A stretch of 64,000 bases of DNA from Oncomelania hupensis (GCA_036898135.1 CM072511.1:73770117-73834116); one strand, 5' to 3'; positions 31,901-43,170 are shown, counted from the first letter of the stretch. Made by a program: numbers and translations. Notes: generated by a model not told the origin, from the letters alone.

Positions 31901-32132
31901 GAAGGAATGTTTAGCATTGGTGTGGGGGGTACAAAAGTTCAAGCAGTACCTGTATGATCGGACAGTCATTGTGCAGACCGACCACAGACCTTTGCAATAC
32001 CTGCAGCAAGCAAAGACTACAAATTGTAGACTCATGAGGTGGGCACTTCAACTCCAACCTTTCGATCTGATAGTGGAGAGTATTCCAGGGAAGGAAAATG
32101 TACCAGCTGATTTCTTGAGCAGAACTGAGTAG
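28926..32132 (+). CDS. gag-pol: Gag-Pol polyprotein with in-frame INT and RT deletions (element B)
   Basis: 1068 codons from the first ATG, 28926; the frame opens further upstream only without an ATG. Residues ~97-233: long Glu/Arg coiled coil. ~240-410: capsid-type domain (VQPFDGKEDIESYLQHFEQIA). 457-470: CCHC knuckle CFRCGKLGHVAKEC. ~516: protease with LRDTGAE. 712-752: integrase HHCC. Then VAVDVVGPI starts the integrase core, which is cut at KPLRHSKVETIRAEIG, the start of RT. After VAVKKKDEAVRF the RT palm (including YxDD) is missing and the frame resumes at KLEYLGHIVGEG. RT thumb and RNase H (TDASEIG, EKECLALVW, TDHRPLQYL) complete it. Both deletions keep the frame. Gag, protease and RNase H look whole; integrase and RT cannot work. 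Confidence 0.93.
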   Translation: MLMRAVTRRAAEQARAMDQYTEADAAASRQAPMDEETTVSTPFAHSTRMAADLTPTAVKAGAGKSSVGMEVYLRYKELGASMGLKGAGLASFVVDGAKREQEAARLAEESARLAEESARLAREMELERRDRAKETARLERKMEREEKRRAEELALMERRLEQERKDREQERKDKARELKLLEKKIDSERGNVELRLQEERAAREQAREDDRERLRVQLEQEKELEAQRRRDRIQSDSYKIKVQPFDGKEDIESYLQHFEQIARTQKWKEETWSARLSPLLSGEARETYLKLTPEQIVDFEVVRGALLKRFRRDADYYRKQFRGSRKEGTETFPQYLSRVQVLVKRWFSLAKKDIDDAGVVLDVFLTEQLLSVMNPELELFVRERQPENGEQAAEIAQLHVDAKRTVSNRPVFGSVPYKGGNRAVSQPVGAARSGPSGNKGEEDKRREPSGEKRPVKCFRCGKLGHVAKECRSPKQLLRITVSPDSGPIHSEMTKASFSTIQPYNPWSMGTVRGQPVKILRDTGAEVGAVAAKWVRPEDMTGREIEVMFADQVKSGKYPTAYVEVDSAFVKGTVELIVIEQVVPDVILGNWVTFKGGYRSPVAVDGLECAIAAVQTRAQAKAEGKQEKALPIPKPFQLDVTPDQLAKLQEEDPTLARARECEKQGTKLKSGKAMVSFSKKKGILYRVHHQGEEELTQLVVPSKLRGEVMRLAHDPPMAGHLGGKRTRERIWGVFYWPGMCGDVRRFCESCPECQKTVPRGRVAKVPLQKLPLVDEPFQRVAVDVVGPIKPLRHSKVETIRAEIGMMLIMGAIERAVPPVSSPIVAVKKKDEAVRFRFGGRKRFRRKLEYLGHIVGEGKVQPEQGKMDKIQNAPRPTTKKQVRSFLGLAGYYRKFVPNFAAIAVPLTDLTKGGKSGPVQWSEACEVAFQTLKNRICSKPVCCMPDMEKPLVLQTDASEIGIGAILCQDQGLGLQPITCASKKLNQAERNYSTIEKECLALVWGVQKFKQYLYDRTVIVQTDHRPLQYLQQAKTTNCRLMRWALQLQPFDLIVESIPGKENVPADFLSRTE

Positions 32133-32170
32133 CGTGTTTGTTAAGAACTAAAACTGTTAGTTTTCGTCTT

Positions 32171-32182
32171 GGTGGGGTGCTG
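32171..32182 (+). promoter_or_regulatory. Polypurine tract of element B
   Basis: GGTGGGGTGCTG directly before the 3' LTR. Confidence 0.65.
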
Positions 32183-34186
32183 TGTCACGCTACGCAGTTT
32201 GCAGTCGCGCGCCTATGTATATAGTTTAATCATCAGCCTGTACATAGAGGTTAAAAGTTACGGTAGTCAAGGGGAGAGAATCAGAATAAATTAATTAAGT
32301 TTATAATTAATAAAAGTAGCGAATGATTTGCGCCCGTGCGGAACGCACTATGTTAGAAAACAGCATAGTTGGCTATTTTGTTATTGAGAAGTTTGATTGC
32401 TGCCATGCGATATCCTATGTGTGAAATGCGTGCTCTAATCGCGAACGGTGTAGGGAATGAATTATAATTAAAACGAGTATATTCTAGAAGATTCTTAGCT
32501 AATCGTATAAAACCCCATGCACTGTATATTTTGGATAGGAGCAGTAACAGTTGCATATCGCTTTTGTAGCCCGAGTCAACAGATCCGAGTTGGGTCAAGG
32601 TGCCAGTTAGTGACTTTGTCTGTGGGTCGTACAGATCAGACCGTCAACGAAAAAGAGCCTATTGTCGGAAGAGGAGGACTGTTTTGGGAACACTTTGGAA
32701 GTGTTTGTTTAACTGGAACTTTTCTAAGCTGTTTAGAATACCTACTGTGTATTCTCGGTGAAATCTGAGTTATCTACGTATAACGTCGGGTGACCTGTGA
32801 CTCCGTCTAGGACCTCTTCTGCCTGTTTTATCACCTTGCCTAACCGTCTGTGCCTGTGTGTCTGTCCCGTCATTTTGTGTGTCTTTGTCAACAGGCCGGA
32901 GGATCCACTGGTAGCCGTGAGTTGTTTACCTCAATTTCTCAGTTGGCCATAGCGTTCGGGGGTTTGGGTTATGCATGCAGTGTGAATGGTTAGTTAATTA
33001 TGTTTTCTTAAATTCTATTTTATGTTTCATATTGGTCGCTGCATAAATACCTAGCAATAGAGAGAGAGAGAATTTTCTAAAATGTATTACAAATTAAATA
33101 ATTATAAATTGATATAAAAGAATTCGCTGTTATGTAGCGAAGAGATGACAGGAAGGAGGTGATTGTGAATGTATATGTGCGATGACAGGGAGGATGAGTA
33201 AGGATGTTGAAAGGGAGACAACCATTCCGATAGCGGGATGCTTGTGCAGTATATTGTAATATAATTATTAATGGTTGCGTATTTTTGTATGTATTGTTGT
33301 AGATGTACCAAGACCAAAACCTTAGAGCAGATCATTGATGATGTGCTGAAACCTCGCTGGTGTGAAGCTGGTGCGCCTCGGTCTATTACGCCGGTGTTCT
33401 GTGTGTCAACCTCGGTTGCGAAGGTTGTGGTATTCGCCCAAGGAACCTTATTTCGTTTATAAAGCACACACACGCACACTCCACCATACACAACAAATAA
33501 CTATAACCATTGATAGACAATTGTGAGGAATAATAATTGTTTTACATGTGATAAATTATAAATTACAGCACATTGAAATATATTTAATCTGAATTGATTG
33601 ATAAACGTTGAGTAATATTACCTACTAGATTAAGTAGCCCTGTGATTGTATAGTTTTGTCTGGGGGAATTATTTCGCCAGACATTAATTAATTAACAATT
33701 TAGATTAGTTTCTTATAAATTCTATTTTGCATAAAGGATAAATTTTCTTATTCATTTTATATAATATAAAAGACTTGTTGTATCTATTTGAAATTTAAGT
33801 GGAACAAAGTTTGAATATTTATAAAGATTTAAAGCAGTTGCTTACTGTATATTTACCTTGTTGTCAGTAAGCTGTTCCAGACATAATTATTATAAATTTC
33901 TTGTACATTTGTAGTTAGTCATTTTCCATTTTGATTTAATTATCATTATTATTTTGAGCGAATTGTTTACGTATTAGTTTGGGGTTTTATTAGTGGGATT
34001 GAGGGTTGGTTGGTTGGGAAGTGGGATAAAGGGAGTTAATTTTTAGTGCGAATGAGTGTGTGAAATAAAGAAATTGTCTTGTTACTTCTGGTTTTGTCTT
34101 TTAGAGTTTATTTAGGTGTTGGGTTTTTTTTCTCGTGTGAAAGAGCACACATGTCGAACCACTGTTGAGGCAGTTGGGACGTGACA
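32183..34186 (+). repeat. 3' LTR of element B (2.0 kb)
   Basis: Line-by-line comparison with the 5' LTR shows only the two differences given for the element. Confidence 0.95.
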
Positions 34187-34387
34187 TTGTATAAAAGTCG
34201 AGCATGCCCAACGCGATTATAAGCTTTTTTATCATCACAAAAGTAGCTAATACATGTTTCCTTCTAGCAAATTGTGTCTTAATTTGTGTCCTTAATTTAA
34301 CTAAATGATCAACTGTTGACCTGCCTTTTTTTTTTTAAACCGGCTTGGTTGTCTGGGATAACGTTATTTTGTTCATAATAGTACGAT

Positions 34388-36167
34388 CCTATCCTATCCT
34401 ATCCTGTCCCGTAACCCGGAGGTCGCAGGGGCACCACAGATGATCGTTAAACCAGCATACTCAAACTTTTTCTGTCCTCAGCAGCCCTGATGGCTTCGCT
34501 CAGTGTCAAACCAGTCCATTCTCGAATGTTGTCATCCTATTCTCTTTTTCGGTCTCTCTCTTCTTCTACCTCTTTGCACTGTGCCTTGCAGAATGGTCTT
34601 TGCAAGGCCTGATGATCTGGTGACGTGGCCATACCATCGGAGTTTCCGTTTCTTCACCACTGTGAGCAGGTCATCGTGTTGTCCAATGGCTTGTGTGATG
34701 GTCTGTCGGACTTCGTCGTTGGTGATGTGCTGGGTATAGGAAATGCCCAGAAGTCTTCTGTAGCACCTCATCTCCATGCTTTGTATTCTTGGTTGTAGAT
34801 CTGCTGTGAGGGTCTATGCTTCGCAAGCATATAGGAAGATGGAGATGACAAGGGAGCGCAGCAGTCTTACTTTGGAATGTAGACTGATGGTTCTGTCTTT
34901 CCAAATGGGCTTCAAACTTGTCAGGGCAGCAGTTGTTTGTGCGATCCTGGAGAGGACTTCCTTTCGAGACCCATCGTCTGATTCAATGGCTCCTAAATAT
35001 TTGAAGCTATGCACTGTGTTGAGGGATTGGCCTTGGACTTGGATGTCCGTGTTGATGCCTTTGGTGTTGTTGGTCATCAATTTGGTCTTCTCTGCACTTA
35101 TTTCCATTCCATAAGCTCTGGAGGTGGTGTCAAGCCTCTGTACCAGCTGTTCAAGTTCTTGTTCCTCTCCAGCCAATCCATCAATGTCATCCGCAAAACG
35201 AAGATTGGAGATTGCTCTACCCCCTAAGCTGACTGTGCCTTCGTGATCTGCAAGAGCATCTGATATGATGTGCTCTAGGAAGATGTTGAAGAGTGCTGGA
35301 GAGAATAGGCATCCTTGACGCACACCGATTGTTGTTCTGAACCAGTTCCCGATGACGCTGTTATGGAGGACTGCACTGGTAGCCTTGTCATACAGGCTTT
35401 TGATGACTTCAATAATTTTAGGGCTGATGTTGTACACTTTCATTGTTGCCCACAGAGCTGCATGCCAGACTCGGTCAAACGCCTTCTTGAAGTCTATGAA
35501 CACATGATATAGATATTGTTGGTGCTGTAGGTATTTCTCACAGATTATTCTGAGGTTGAAAATCTGTTCAGTGGTACTTCGCCCTGCCTTGAATCCTGCT
35601 TGTTCTTCATCTATGATTTGTTCAGCTTGGGGTTTCAACCTGTTGAGTATTATTTTCAGGAGGACCTTGTTGGGATGGCTGATGAGGCTGATGGTGCGGT
35701 AATTTTCACACTCCTGAAGGTTACCTTTTTTGGGAAGAGTGATGACAAGCGACTGGGTCCATGGTGTAAGCCACTCCCCACTCTGCCAGATCTTGTTAAT
35801 AACAGATAATGGTGAGGGCATCAATCATCGCTTCTCCTCCTGCTTGTAGCAGTTCCGCGGGTATGTTGTATGCTCTGTGGGTTCGGGAATTAAATAGAAT
35901 AGACTCAACGTTTCCCGGCATGTCGTAAGAGGCGACTAACAGGGGTGATGTTAGCACGGCATCACTGGGCGAAAGTCTTCTACACAGAAGTCACCGGCCA
36001 GGGCTGAGGAACCTCACGTTACTACAGGTTCAACGACCACGTGCTCAGGGCCAAGGCGGCGAGCCACACTGTATTCGTGGATTTCGGCTGTGGCCAACAG
36101 CCTGGAGAGGATTGGGCACCGCCAGGTCTTTTTTGCCCAAGAAGCACTACATGAAGAAGCTATCCAC
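34388..36167 (-). mobile_element. RTE copy with 5' inversion (twin priming) and 12-bp TSD
   Basis: 34388-35870 is the 3' part of an RTE on the minus strand (336 open codons, FADDIDGLAG present; tail at 34388). 35871-36167 is the RTE 5' leader on the plus strand, that is, inverted. TAATAGTACGAT flanks the whole (34376-34387 and 36168-36179). A 5' inversion inside one target duplication is the signature of twin priming. It interrupts the Jockey/CR1-type LINE between its PIALISHAEKK and LNRLSYYY segments. Confidence 0.93.
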
Positions 36168-37470
36168 TAATAGTACGATAACCTATTCAAAATTTTTTTT
36201 CATTTTTTTTTCAGCATGCGATATAAGTGCAATAGGATGGTAGTTTGAAGATTCGTATATACATGTATTTTTCCTGATTTTCATAGTGGAATTATTATTG
36301 ATGTTTTCTAAATATTAGATAATATATTATTTTCCCAGCATATATTAACAATAATGCGAAAATGTATCCATTTCAAGGGCATGTGTTTTAACAAATCTGA
36401 ACCAACTGCTGATGCTTTTGTTACTAAGACAATTTAAAGCATCCGTAATCTCTGTTAATGATGTTCTCGAATTCATAAAGAATTAATTACCTGAATTGTG
36501 ATCTTTATAATATTCAGAATTTTCTTCGTATTTGATTTTTTCTAGTTCTTCTTGATTACTAGTATTGCTTGCGTTTGCAAGTATTTTGCATAATTCCTCT
36601 GCTTTCTCTTTTGGAGAAGAAAATGTTTTGTTCACTATTTTTATGGGACATTTAGGAAGCTGAAATCATTTTTCACGTCATGTTCTTTTTTTCCATACAT
36701 TCCTGACATTACATGAACGTTTTACTTCATTTTTGCAAAACTCTTCCCAGTATTGTTTCTTTGCTAATGCAATAATTTTATTACAATTTATTTTTGCACA
36801 TTTCATGTGTGCAAACCAAGATCAACAGTTTAACCAACGTTTCATTTTGTTTTTCTGCGTCTGCACATGCTTCGTTCCACCAAATATTACCACTGTGTTT
36901 TTTCTTAAAAGAGCCTTTTTAATAGGTATATAACTATTAGCTGCAGATTGCATTGTTTTTGTTAAACCTGTATACATTTCATTAATATCATTATTTGTTA
37001 TGAAATTATCTTCAGATTTCAATAACTGCATTTGATATTGATTCCAGTCTGCACGAGTGTTGATATTATATCATCTTCTATTATTTTGTATATCTGGTTT
37101 CTCATTTATTGTAGTTACAACTGGAAGATGGTCATTACCTAACGATTCAGATTTTACTTCCCAGATGCTATCTAAAGCCAAATCAGGGGATACTAATGCA
37201 AGATTAATTGCAGAAGGTTGATGTGTTTCTACATCAGGAATCCTTGTTATGTTACCATCATTTAATAAAACAAGACCAGAATTGATAATATTTTCAATGA
37301 AACGATTACTAGTATGATACTGACATATCCTGTATCCCACAGACATGAATAAGCATTAAAATCACCGACAATAATCCATTTCTCATTTATGTCAACTGAT
37401 CGTAACCATTCAGTGTAATTATCATTTGGTCCCAAAGGATAATAAATTGACATAATATTAATATATAATG

Positions 37471-38271
37471 TTTTTTTTAATTTTGACTTTTACTTTATTT
37501 TGACTATTTTTCGTTTAAGGCTCAAAGCATTTGTACTCTCTAATTAAATACGAAGTTTTACAAAAAGAATGTAATGTATTTTTTTATGACGTAACGATGA
37601 TTACGTTACTCGATTTGTTTGGTTTTAACATGCTGTGCTTACAGGTAAAGTCTTAAGTACATACCAAACCTGACCCAAATCCAGCCAGTTGTTGGGAAAA
37701 AAATAAGATTAGAAGAAAAAACCCATAATAAATGATGACGTCATCCGATATGCATACCATTTTTTAAAATCTGGTAGGCTTCAACATTTTTAAACTAAAA
37801 ATCAAGTTTGAAAGCACACTAATAGTAGTACACACTCGTACACACACACGCGTGAAATGAAGCAAGAGAGCAACTACATGCGTATTCACATTGTTTAAAA
37901 ATATACAGACGGTTCAAATTTAGAATGAGTGCCCAGAAAAAAATGAAACGGTGGCATTAAAATGCTAAGTAAAACCGACTTTGATCTTTCTATGCTTTTG
38001 GCCTTGAAATGACCTTGATCTCCAGCTTCAAATGCACATGTTCTATGAAAAAAACTAAAGCAAAAGTTGTATTGGGACCAAAATAAACTGTGACCTTCAG
38101 ATGAGCTTGACCTTCAGTGACCTTGACCTTGGGATGACCTTGACCTCTCATGCACGTATGATCAAATAACCAATGTTGTTGCATACTATGGGTTAAATAT
38201 ACAGCCATTCACTGTATGATGACCTATTTTTTGTATGTTTTTTTCAAGACCTAACATGACCTTGACCTTAT

Positions 38272-38272
<1 letters not shown>
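37471..38272. other. Unassigned AT-rich DNA
   Basis: No recognisable gene. Around 38095-38150 and 38255 there are recurring GACCTTGACCTT phrases, a common low-complexity repeat. Confidence 0.4.
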
Positions 38273-38462
<190 letters not shown>

Positions 38463-38701
38463 ATTTGCCATTGACGTATTATTTTATGTGTGTGTGCATA
38501 ATTTGCTTCTGTCCAGTCATGATGGTGCTTGCTTCGTGTCATCAATGTAATTCTTTAAGTGCATAAATGTTCATGCGATGTTATAGAGAATAAAATCTTG
38601 AAATGTGTGTGTTTGGGTGTGTTGTCTTGTTATCAAAACTCAACAAAATTGCTTCAATCGTTTTTGAGATATTGAGCTGAGCGAAACCTGTTTATATGAC
38701 A

Positions 38702-38790
38702 CGGGAGACAGGCCACTAACCTAGGTATTGTGCCTATAAAGTTTGGTCAAAATACGTTCAACGTTTCTTGGGGTATGGCTTCCAAAGAAG
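38702..38790 (+). repeat. GGCCACTAACC dispersed repeat, copy 1
   Basis: Shares GGCCACTAACCTAGGTAT, AAGTTTGGTCAAAAT and CTTGGGGTATGGC-type phrases with 51862-51960, 53758-53838 and 56004-56150. The unit is probably the edge of an unidentified retroposon. Confidence 0.6.
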
Positions 38791-39533
38791 TTCCTTACAA
38801 AACCTTCGCAAAGGTGCTGCTAAATATGATTTTGCTTAATTGGAACAATTTAGGTTATAAACTGTCGTGTATAATGGAACTACAGGAAAATAATTGTGTA
38901 ATATGATACTATGTTTCGAAGTCGTTTTCATTGAAACATGCTCCATGAAAGACGATATTTAATTTTAAAAAAATAGTTCCACGACTAAGAGGCCTAGGGA
39001 CTAATTGCAACTACAACAAAGTTTTAGAAAAAGTCACATGTGAAAAAGGAAGATTATCACATTTATCAAGGCGTTAAAGTGGTAGAAAGAAGGTATCATT
39101 TCAAACAAAGTTTTTCTCTGGCAAGTTGTATATTATGTTTTACATTTTATAGTTCATGTTGTATAAACTATAGCAGAGAACACCAAATTTTCGTTCTCGT
39201 ATCTTTCACGCGCCATCGTATTGCTCGCCATGATTGCTTGTGAAGTAGTCTCTACTGATTAAATCTTCTACAAAATGTCAATAACAGGGATATTTGTAAA
39301 CAACCAGAGAAAAAGTGATGTTCGGACTGTTATGGCGTTCCAATATCGACACCTTTCCCATATTATTTCAATGTCCTTCGCTGACATTTGACTGCTCTGT
39401 GATGACAAAGATCATAAGAAAAAGAATAAATAAATATTCGCAATTTTCAGAACATGAAAAATGTACTTTATAATGAGCCATCTATATATGAAATTGCATA
39501 TGTTACCAGTGGATCAAATGTAAACATATATAA
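38791..39533. other. Unassigned AT-rich DNA
   Basis: No domain-bearing ORF or repeat recognised. Confidence 0.4.
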
Positions 39534-39640
39534 TTGTTTGTGTGTATGTGTGGTTGTGTGCGTGCGTGGGTGTGTGTGCGAGTGTGCGTGTACGCGCGCG
39601 TGTGTGTGTGTTTGCGTGTGTTGTCTTGTTACCTTTTCAC
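39534..39640. repeat. (GT)n-rich microsatellite
   Basis: Imperfect GT/CGTG tract immediately upstream of a truncated RTE copy. Confidence 0.9.
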
Positions 39641-39663
39641 GCGCACATATGAAATCACATACC

Positions 39664-40835
39664 CCAAGGTCTCCACGATCCAAAGCAAGACTGGCATATG
39701 CCTTACAGAAGAACAAGAAGTCTTGGATAGATGGACAGAGTACTGCTCTGACCTTTACAACAACACACCAAACGGAGACCCATCAGTTCTAGCATGTCCC
39801 GAGAACAGAGAAGAAGAAGAAGAAATCCTCCAATTCTCCGAGAAGAAGTGGAGGCAGCAGTGCAATCGCTGAAGAAAGGGTTGTCAGCGGGAGTGGACAA
39901 CATACACGCAAAACTGCTTCAAGCAGGATGAGAAGCGATGATTGACGCCCTCACCATTATCTGTAACAAGATCTGGCAGAGTGGGGAGTGGCCTACACCA
40001 TGGGCCCAGTCGCTTGTCATCACTCTTCCCAAAAAAGGTAACCTTCAGGAGTGTGAAAATTACCGCACCATCAGTTTCATCAGCCATCCCAGCAAGGTCC
40101 TCCTGAAAATAATACTCAACAGGTTGAAACCCCAAGCTGAACAAATCATACCTGAAGAACAAGCAGGATTCAGGGCAGGGCGAAGTACCACTGAATAGAT
40201 TTTCAACCTCAGAATAATCTGCGAGAAATACCTACAGCACCAACGACTATATCATGTTTTTGTAGACTTCAAGAAAGCGTTTGATTGAAGTCTGGCATGC
40301 AGCTCTGTGGGCAACCATGAGAGTGTACAACATCAACCCTAAAACTATTGAAGTCATCAAGAGCCTGTATGACAAGGCTACCAATGCAGTCCTTCATAAA
40401 AGCGCCATCGGAAACTGGTTCAAAACAACAATCGGTGTGCGTCAAGCATGCCTACTCTCTCCAAAACTCTTCAACATCTTCCTACAGCGCATCATGGAGG
40501 TAGAGCAATCTCCAAACTCATGACATTGATAAATTGGCTGGAGAGGAACAAGAACTTGAACAACTGATACAGAGGCTTGACACCACCTCCAGAGCCTATG
40601 GAATGGAAATAAGTGCAGAGAAGACCAAAATGATGACCAACAACACCAATGCCATCAACACGGACATCAAAGTCCAAGGCCAATCCCTCAACACAGTACA
40701 TAGCTTCAAATATTTAGGAGCCATTGTATCAGACAATGGGTCCCGACAGGAATTCCTCTCTAGGATTGCATAAACAATTGCTGCCCAACGACCTCCGAGT
40801 TAAGGGATAGAATAGGATAGGATAGGATATGCATC
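39664..40835 (+). mobile_element. RTE LINE, 5'-truncated, degenerate
   Basis: Begins within the linker before RT (KVSTIQSKTGICLTEEQE) and runs to the GGATA tail. Frameshifts, a stop after GRSTTE and loss of the FADD block (40490-40530) disable it. A deletion near 40785 removes most of the C-terminal region. Confidence 0.88.
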
Positions 40836-40851
40836 AGTATGCAACATAGTT

Positions 40852-41425
40852 ACACTATCCTAACCTATCCTATCCTATCACATATCTCGAAGATCATTGG
40901 GGCACCACAGATGATCGTTTAACCAGCGTTCTCCATCTTTCTCTGTTCTCAGCAACACTCATGGTTTCGCTTAGTGTCAAGCCAGTGCATTCTCGAATGT
41001 TGTCCTGCCACCTGTTTTTCTGTCTCCCTCTTCTTCTGCCTCCCCGCATCGTGCCTTGCAGGATGGTCGAAGCTCTGGTGACGTGGCCATACCACCGGAG
41101 TTTCCGTTTTTTCACCACTGTGAGCAGGTCATCGTGTTGTTTAATGGCTTGTGTGATGGTCTGTCGGACTTCGTCGTTGGTGATGTCCTGGGTAAAGGAA
41201 ATGCTCAGAAATCTTCTGTAGCACCTCTTCTCCATGCTTTGTATTCTTCTTTGTAGATCTGCTGTGAGGGTCCATGGTCCACAAGCGTATAGGAAGATGG
41301 AGATGACAAGGGAGCGCAGCAGCCTTACCTTGGAGTGTAGACTGTTGGTCCAGTCTTTCCAAATGGGTTTCAACCTTGTCAGGGCAGACGTTGTTTGTTC
41401 GATCCTGGAAAGGACTTATTGTCGG
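40852..41425 (-). mobile_element. RTE LINE 3' fragment, tail-to-tail with the previous copy
   Basis: The minus strand encodes MKPIWKDWTNSLHSK...RKLRWYGHVTR..., 159 open codons of the RTE C-terminus. Its GGATA tail at 40852 faces the tail of the copy ending at 40835, only ~17 bp away. Confidence 0.88.
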
Positions 41426-41647
41426 GACACATTACCGGTAAATAAACACTTACTAACTAGAGATTTCGGAGAAGGTCGAACATTTGATTCTGAGAGGAAA
41501 ACGGATTCAGATCCTGATAGGAAAATGTCCTCTCTAGGCCCCCAATAAAACCGTTTCATGGTATATGTTTTTTTAAGATCCCAAAACCACGGGTTTTTAA
41601 GGCAGGGGTCATATTAAACTTTCGTTTACAACTCATGGGGTCTATAA
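41426..41647. other. Unassigned short spacer
   Basis: Nothing recognised. Confidence 0.4.
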
Positions 41648-41757
41648 AGAAGAAGAAGAAGAAGAAGAAGAAGAAGAAGAAGAAGAAGAAGAAGAAGAAG
41701 AAGAAGAAGAAGAAGAAGAAGAAGAAGAAGAAGAAGAAGAAGAAGAAGAAGAAGAAA
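41648..41757. repeat. (GAA)n microsatellite
   Basis: About 36 uninterrupted GAA/AGA units. Confidence 0.97.
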
Positions 41758-41890
41758 GCTTTGAGGAAATAACAATGAAGACAAGATCAATGTGAAGTAG
41801 ACATCGATTGTCTCTTTGTTTAGCGAATTGTTTTGGAGACACGGTCCGCTCTAGAAATAGCATTCTATGTTCACAACAATCAAAACAAAA

Positions 41891-41893
<3 letters not shown>

Positions 41894-41989
<96 letters not shown>

Positions 41990-42320
41990 GGATGCTATTT
42001 ACGCGCCTTTCCCCAAATCAATCAGGCTCGAAGCGCAGCGATCTGTACCAACATACACGCTCACCTGTCTCACCCACCTTCACACACACACAACAACTAC
42101 ACATCCATCACTCAAATAGGTGGTGTAAAGGCAGGGAGATCGCTATTGGAAGACGGAAAGAAAATCGAATTTTTATTTTTGAAATTTTATATTGACTGCG
42201 TCCAGTACCATTATTGAAGGGATGGAGAAAACCGGAGTGCCCGGAGAAAACCCTCGGTGCCCTCAATAGTCTCGTAGACTACCTAAGTCACATACGTTCG
42301 CCCCTCGAACCCGCGACCTT
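41894..42320 (-). repeat. tRNA-derived SINE (family 2), 5'-truncated, with (ATT)n tail
   Basis: The AAT array at 41894-41986 is the tail; the body to about 42320 matches the better copy at 49414-49880 (GGTGGTGTAAAGGCAGGGAG; GTGCCCGGAGAAAACCCTCG). Only a remnant of the tRNA head (CTCGAACCCGCGACC) survives at the right end. Confidence 0.82.
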
Positions 42321-42857
42321 CGTAGGTCAATTTAAAAGTGCTTTATTCTTCGTCCACTGGATTGGATTTAGAAATGAGAAATCGTTAGAAAGGAAATGGG
42401 TCCCTCGGTATGTTTCATGCACTTTTTTCATAGTGCGCTTATCGAATTTTGAATTATTGTCCGCTATATACAAATTCACAAAAAAAAGAAGAACAACACA
42501 ACCGATGACGATGATGAAAAATATTATGCTTGCTCTCACAACTGAGGTAATGAAAAGAGAATTACCTAGATAGATACCGCCTACAGCACGGCAGCGGGTT
42601 CTGGAGACGCGACTGTCGATGAAAAAGACGATGACCATATGACCAAAACTGGCCAATGGGAATGGATCCAAAACGACCACACCTTTGTGAAGACCAGATC
42701 CTGTCAAAGGCTCTTGCGGTATGACTGCCCTGTAAATGCAAGGGAATATATTGGTAATTGAAGAACATAGCTTTCCTAATCTGGAAAAAGGGTCGTTTGA
42801 GAAACTATTAATTAATTACGCGCATATCGGGTTTTATTGTTATTTTATTTAATTGTT
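42321..42857. other. Unassigned DNA
   Basis: Antisense and sense ORFs of ~120 codons overlap here (42214-42573 plus, 42327-42707 minus). Neither shows a domain, and I regard both as chance. Confidence 0.35.
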
Positions 42858-43170
42858 CCTATAAAGCGCTTTTTCAGCTCAAGAGCTGCTCAAAGAGCTG
42901 GCCGATTCAGGATGGGATTTAACTCAAACCAACCGGCGCGCACTTGCAGCCTATAGGCGCATCGTCTGATTTCCAGACAACTGAGAACAATCCTGGGTGA
43001 CCGGAGATGGGAGAAAAATAATCTAGTGCTTGCTGGGTGTATTTTTGTAGTCGGCGTTAACGCGTGTAGGAAATGAGCGTCATGATCTTTAAAAAGCGAC
43101 TCGACCTCGGTCTTTACTCTTATCCGAAAACTAGACCTCGGTTTATACACTTATCCGAAGGGTAGGGGAG
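42858..43170 (-). repeat. tRNA-SINE family 1, 5'-truncated
   Basis: Matches the body and 3' end of the 5773-6323 element (AGCTCAAGAGCTGCTCAAAG, GAACAATCCTGGG, ATGAGCGTCATGATCTTTAA). A 28-bp stretch (ACTAGACCTCGG...TTATCCGA) is imperfectly duplicated at its right edge. Confidence 0.8.

Larger units (their letters stand above)
26541..34186 (+). mobile_element. LTR retrotransposon B, Gmr1-like, doubly deleted, very young
   Basis: 5' LTR 26541-28546 and 3' LTR 32183-34186, about 2.0 kb each. By eye they differ only by one substitution (27813 T versus 33453 C) and one 2-bp AG indel. The termini TGTCAC...GTGACA form an inverted repeat. TTGTG (26536-26540) and TTGTA (34187-34191) are a 5-bp target duplication with one change, and the interrupted LINE confirms the site. 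Inside are a tRNA primer site, one long gag-pol ORF and a polypurine tract. Integrase again precedes RT. The element is inserted in a dead LINE. Confidence 0.95.
25560..37470 (-). pseudogene. Jockey/CR1-type LINE, decayed and split by two insertions
   Basis: Reading the minus strand from 37470: endonuclease (WIIVGDFNAYSCLWD; SPDLALDSIWEVKSESLGNDHLPV), then RT starting with PIALISHAEKK near 36200. LNRLSYYYEQNNVIPDNQAGF continues across the RTE insertion (34388-36167), and KAYNRVGHARLLYN continues across LTR element B (26541-34186). IPQGSTISPLLFN and LVQYADYIAIW follow, with YADD changed to YADY. The C-terminal KLTYGQEVYFSIPKYLSKVLQ is near 25800-25900. Stops and frameshifts abound. Joining the three pieces restores a collinear LINE, which dates both insertions after it. 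Confidence 0.82.

Noticed and set aside
42214..42707. Overlapping ~120-codon ORFs on both strands
   Set aside because: No domain; overlap partly with SINE family 2 sequence.
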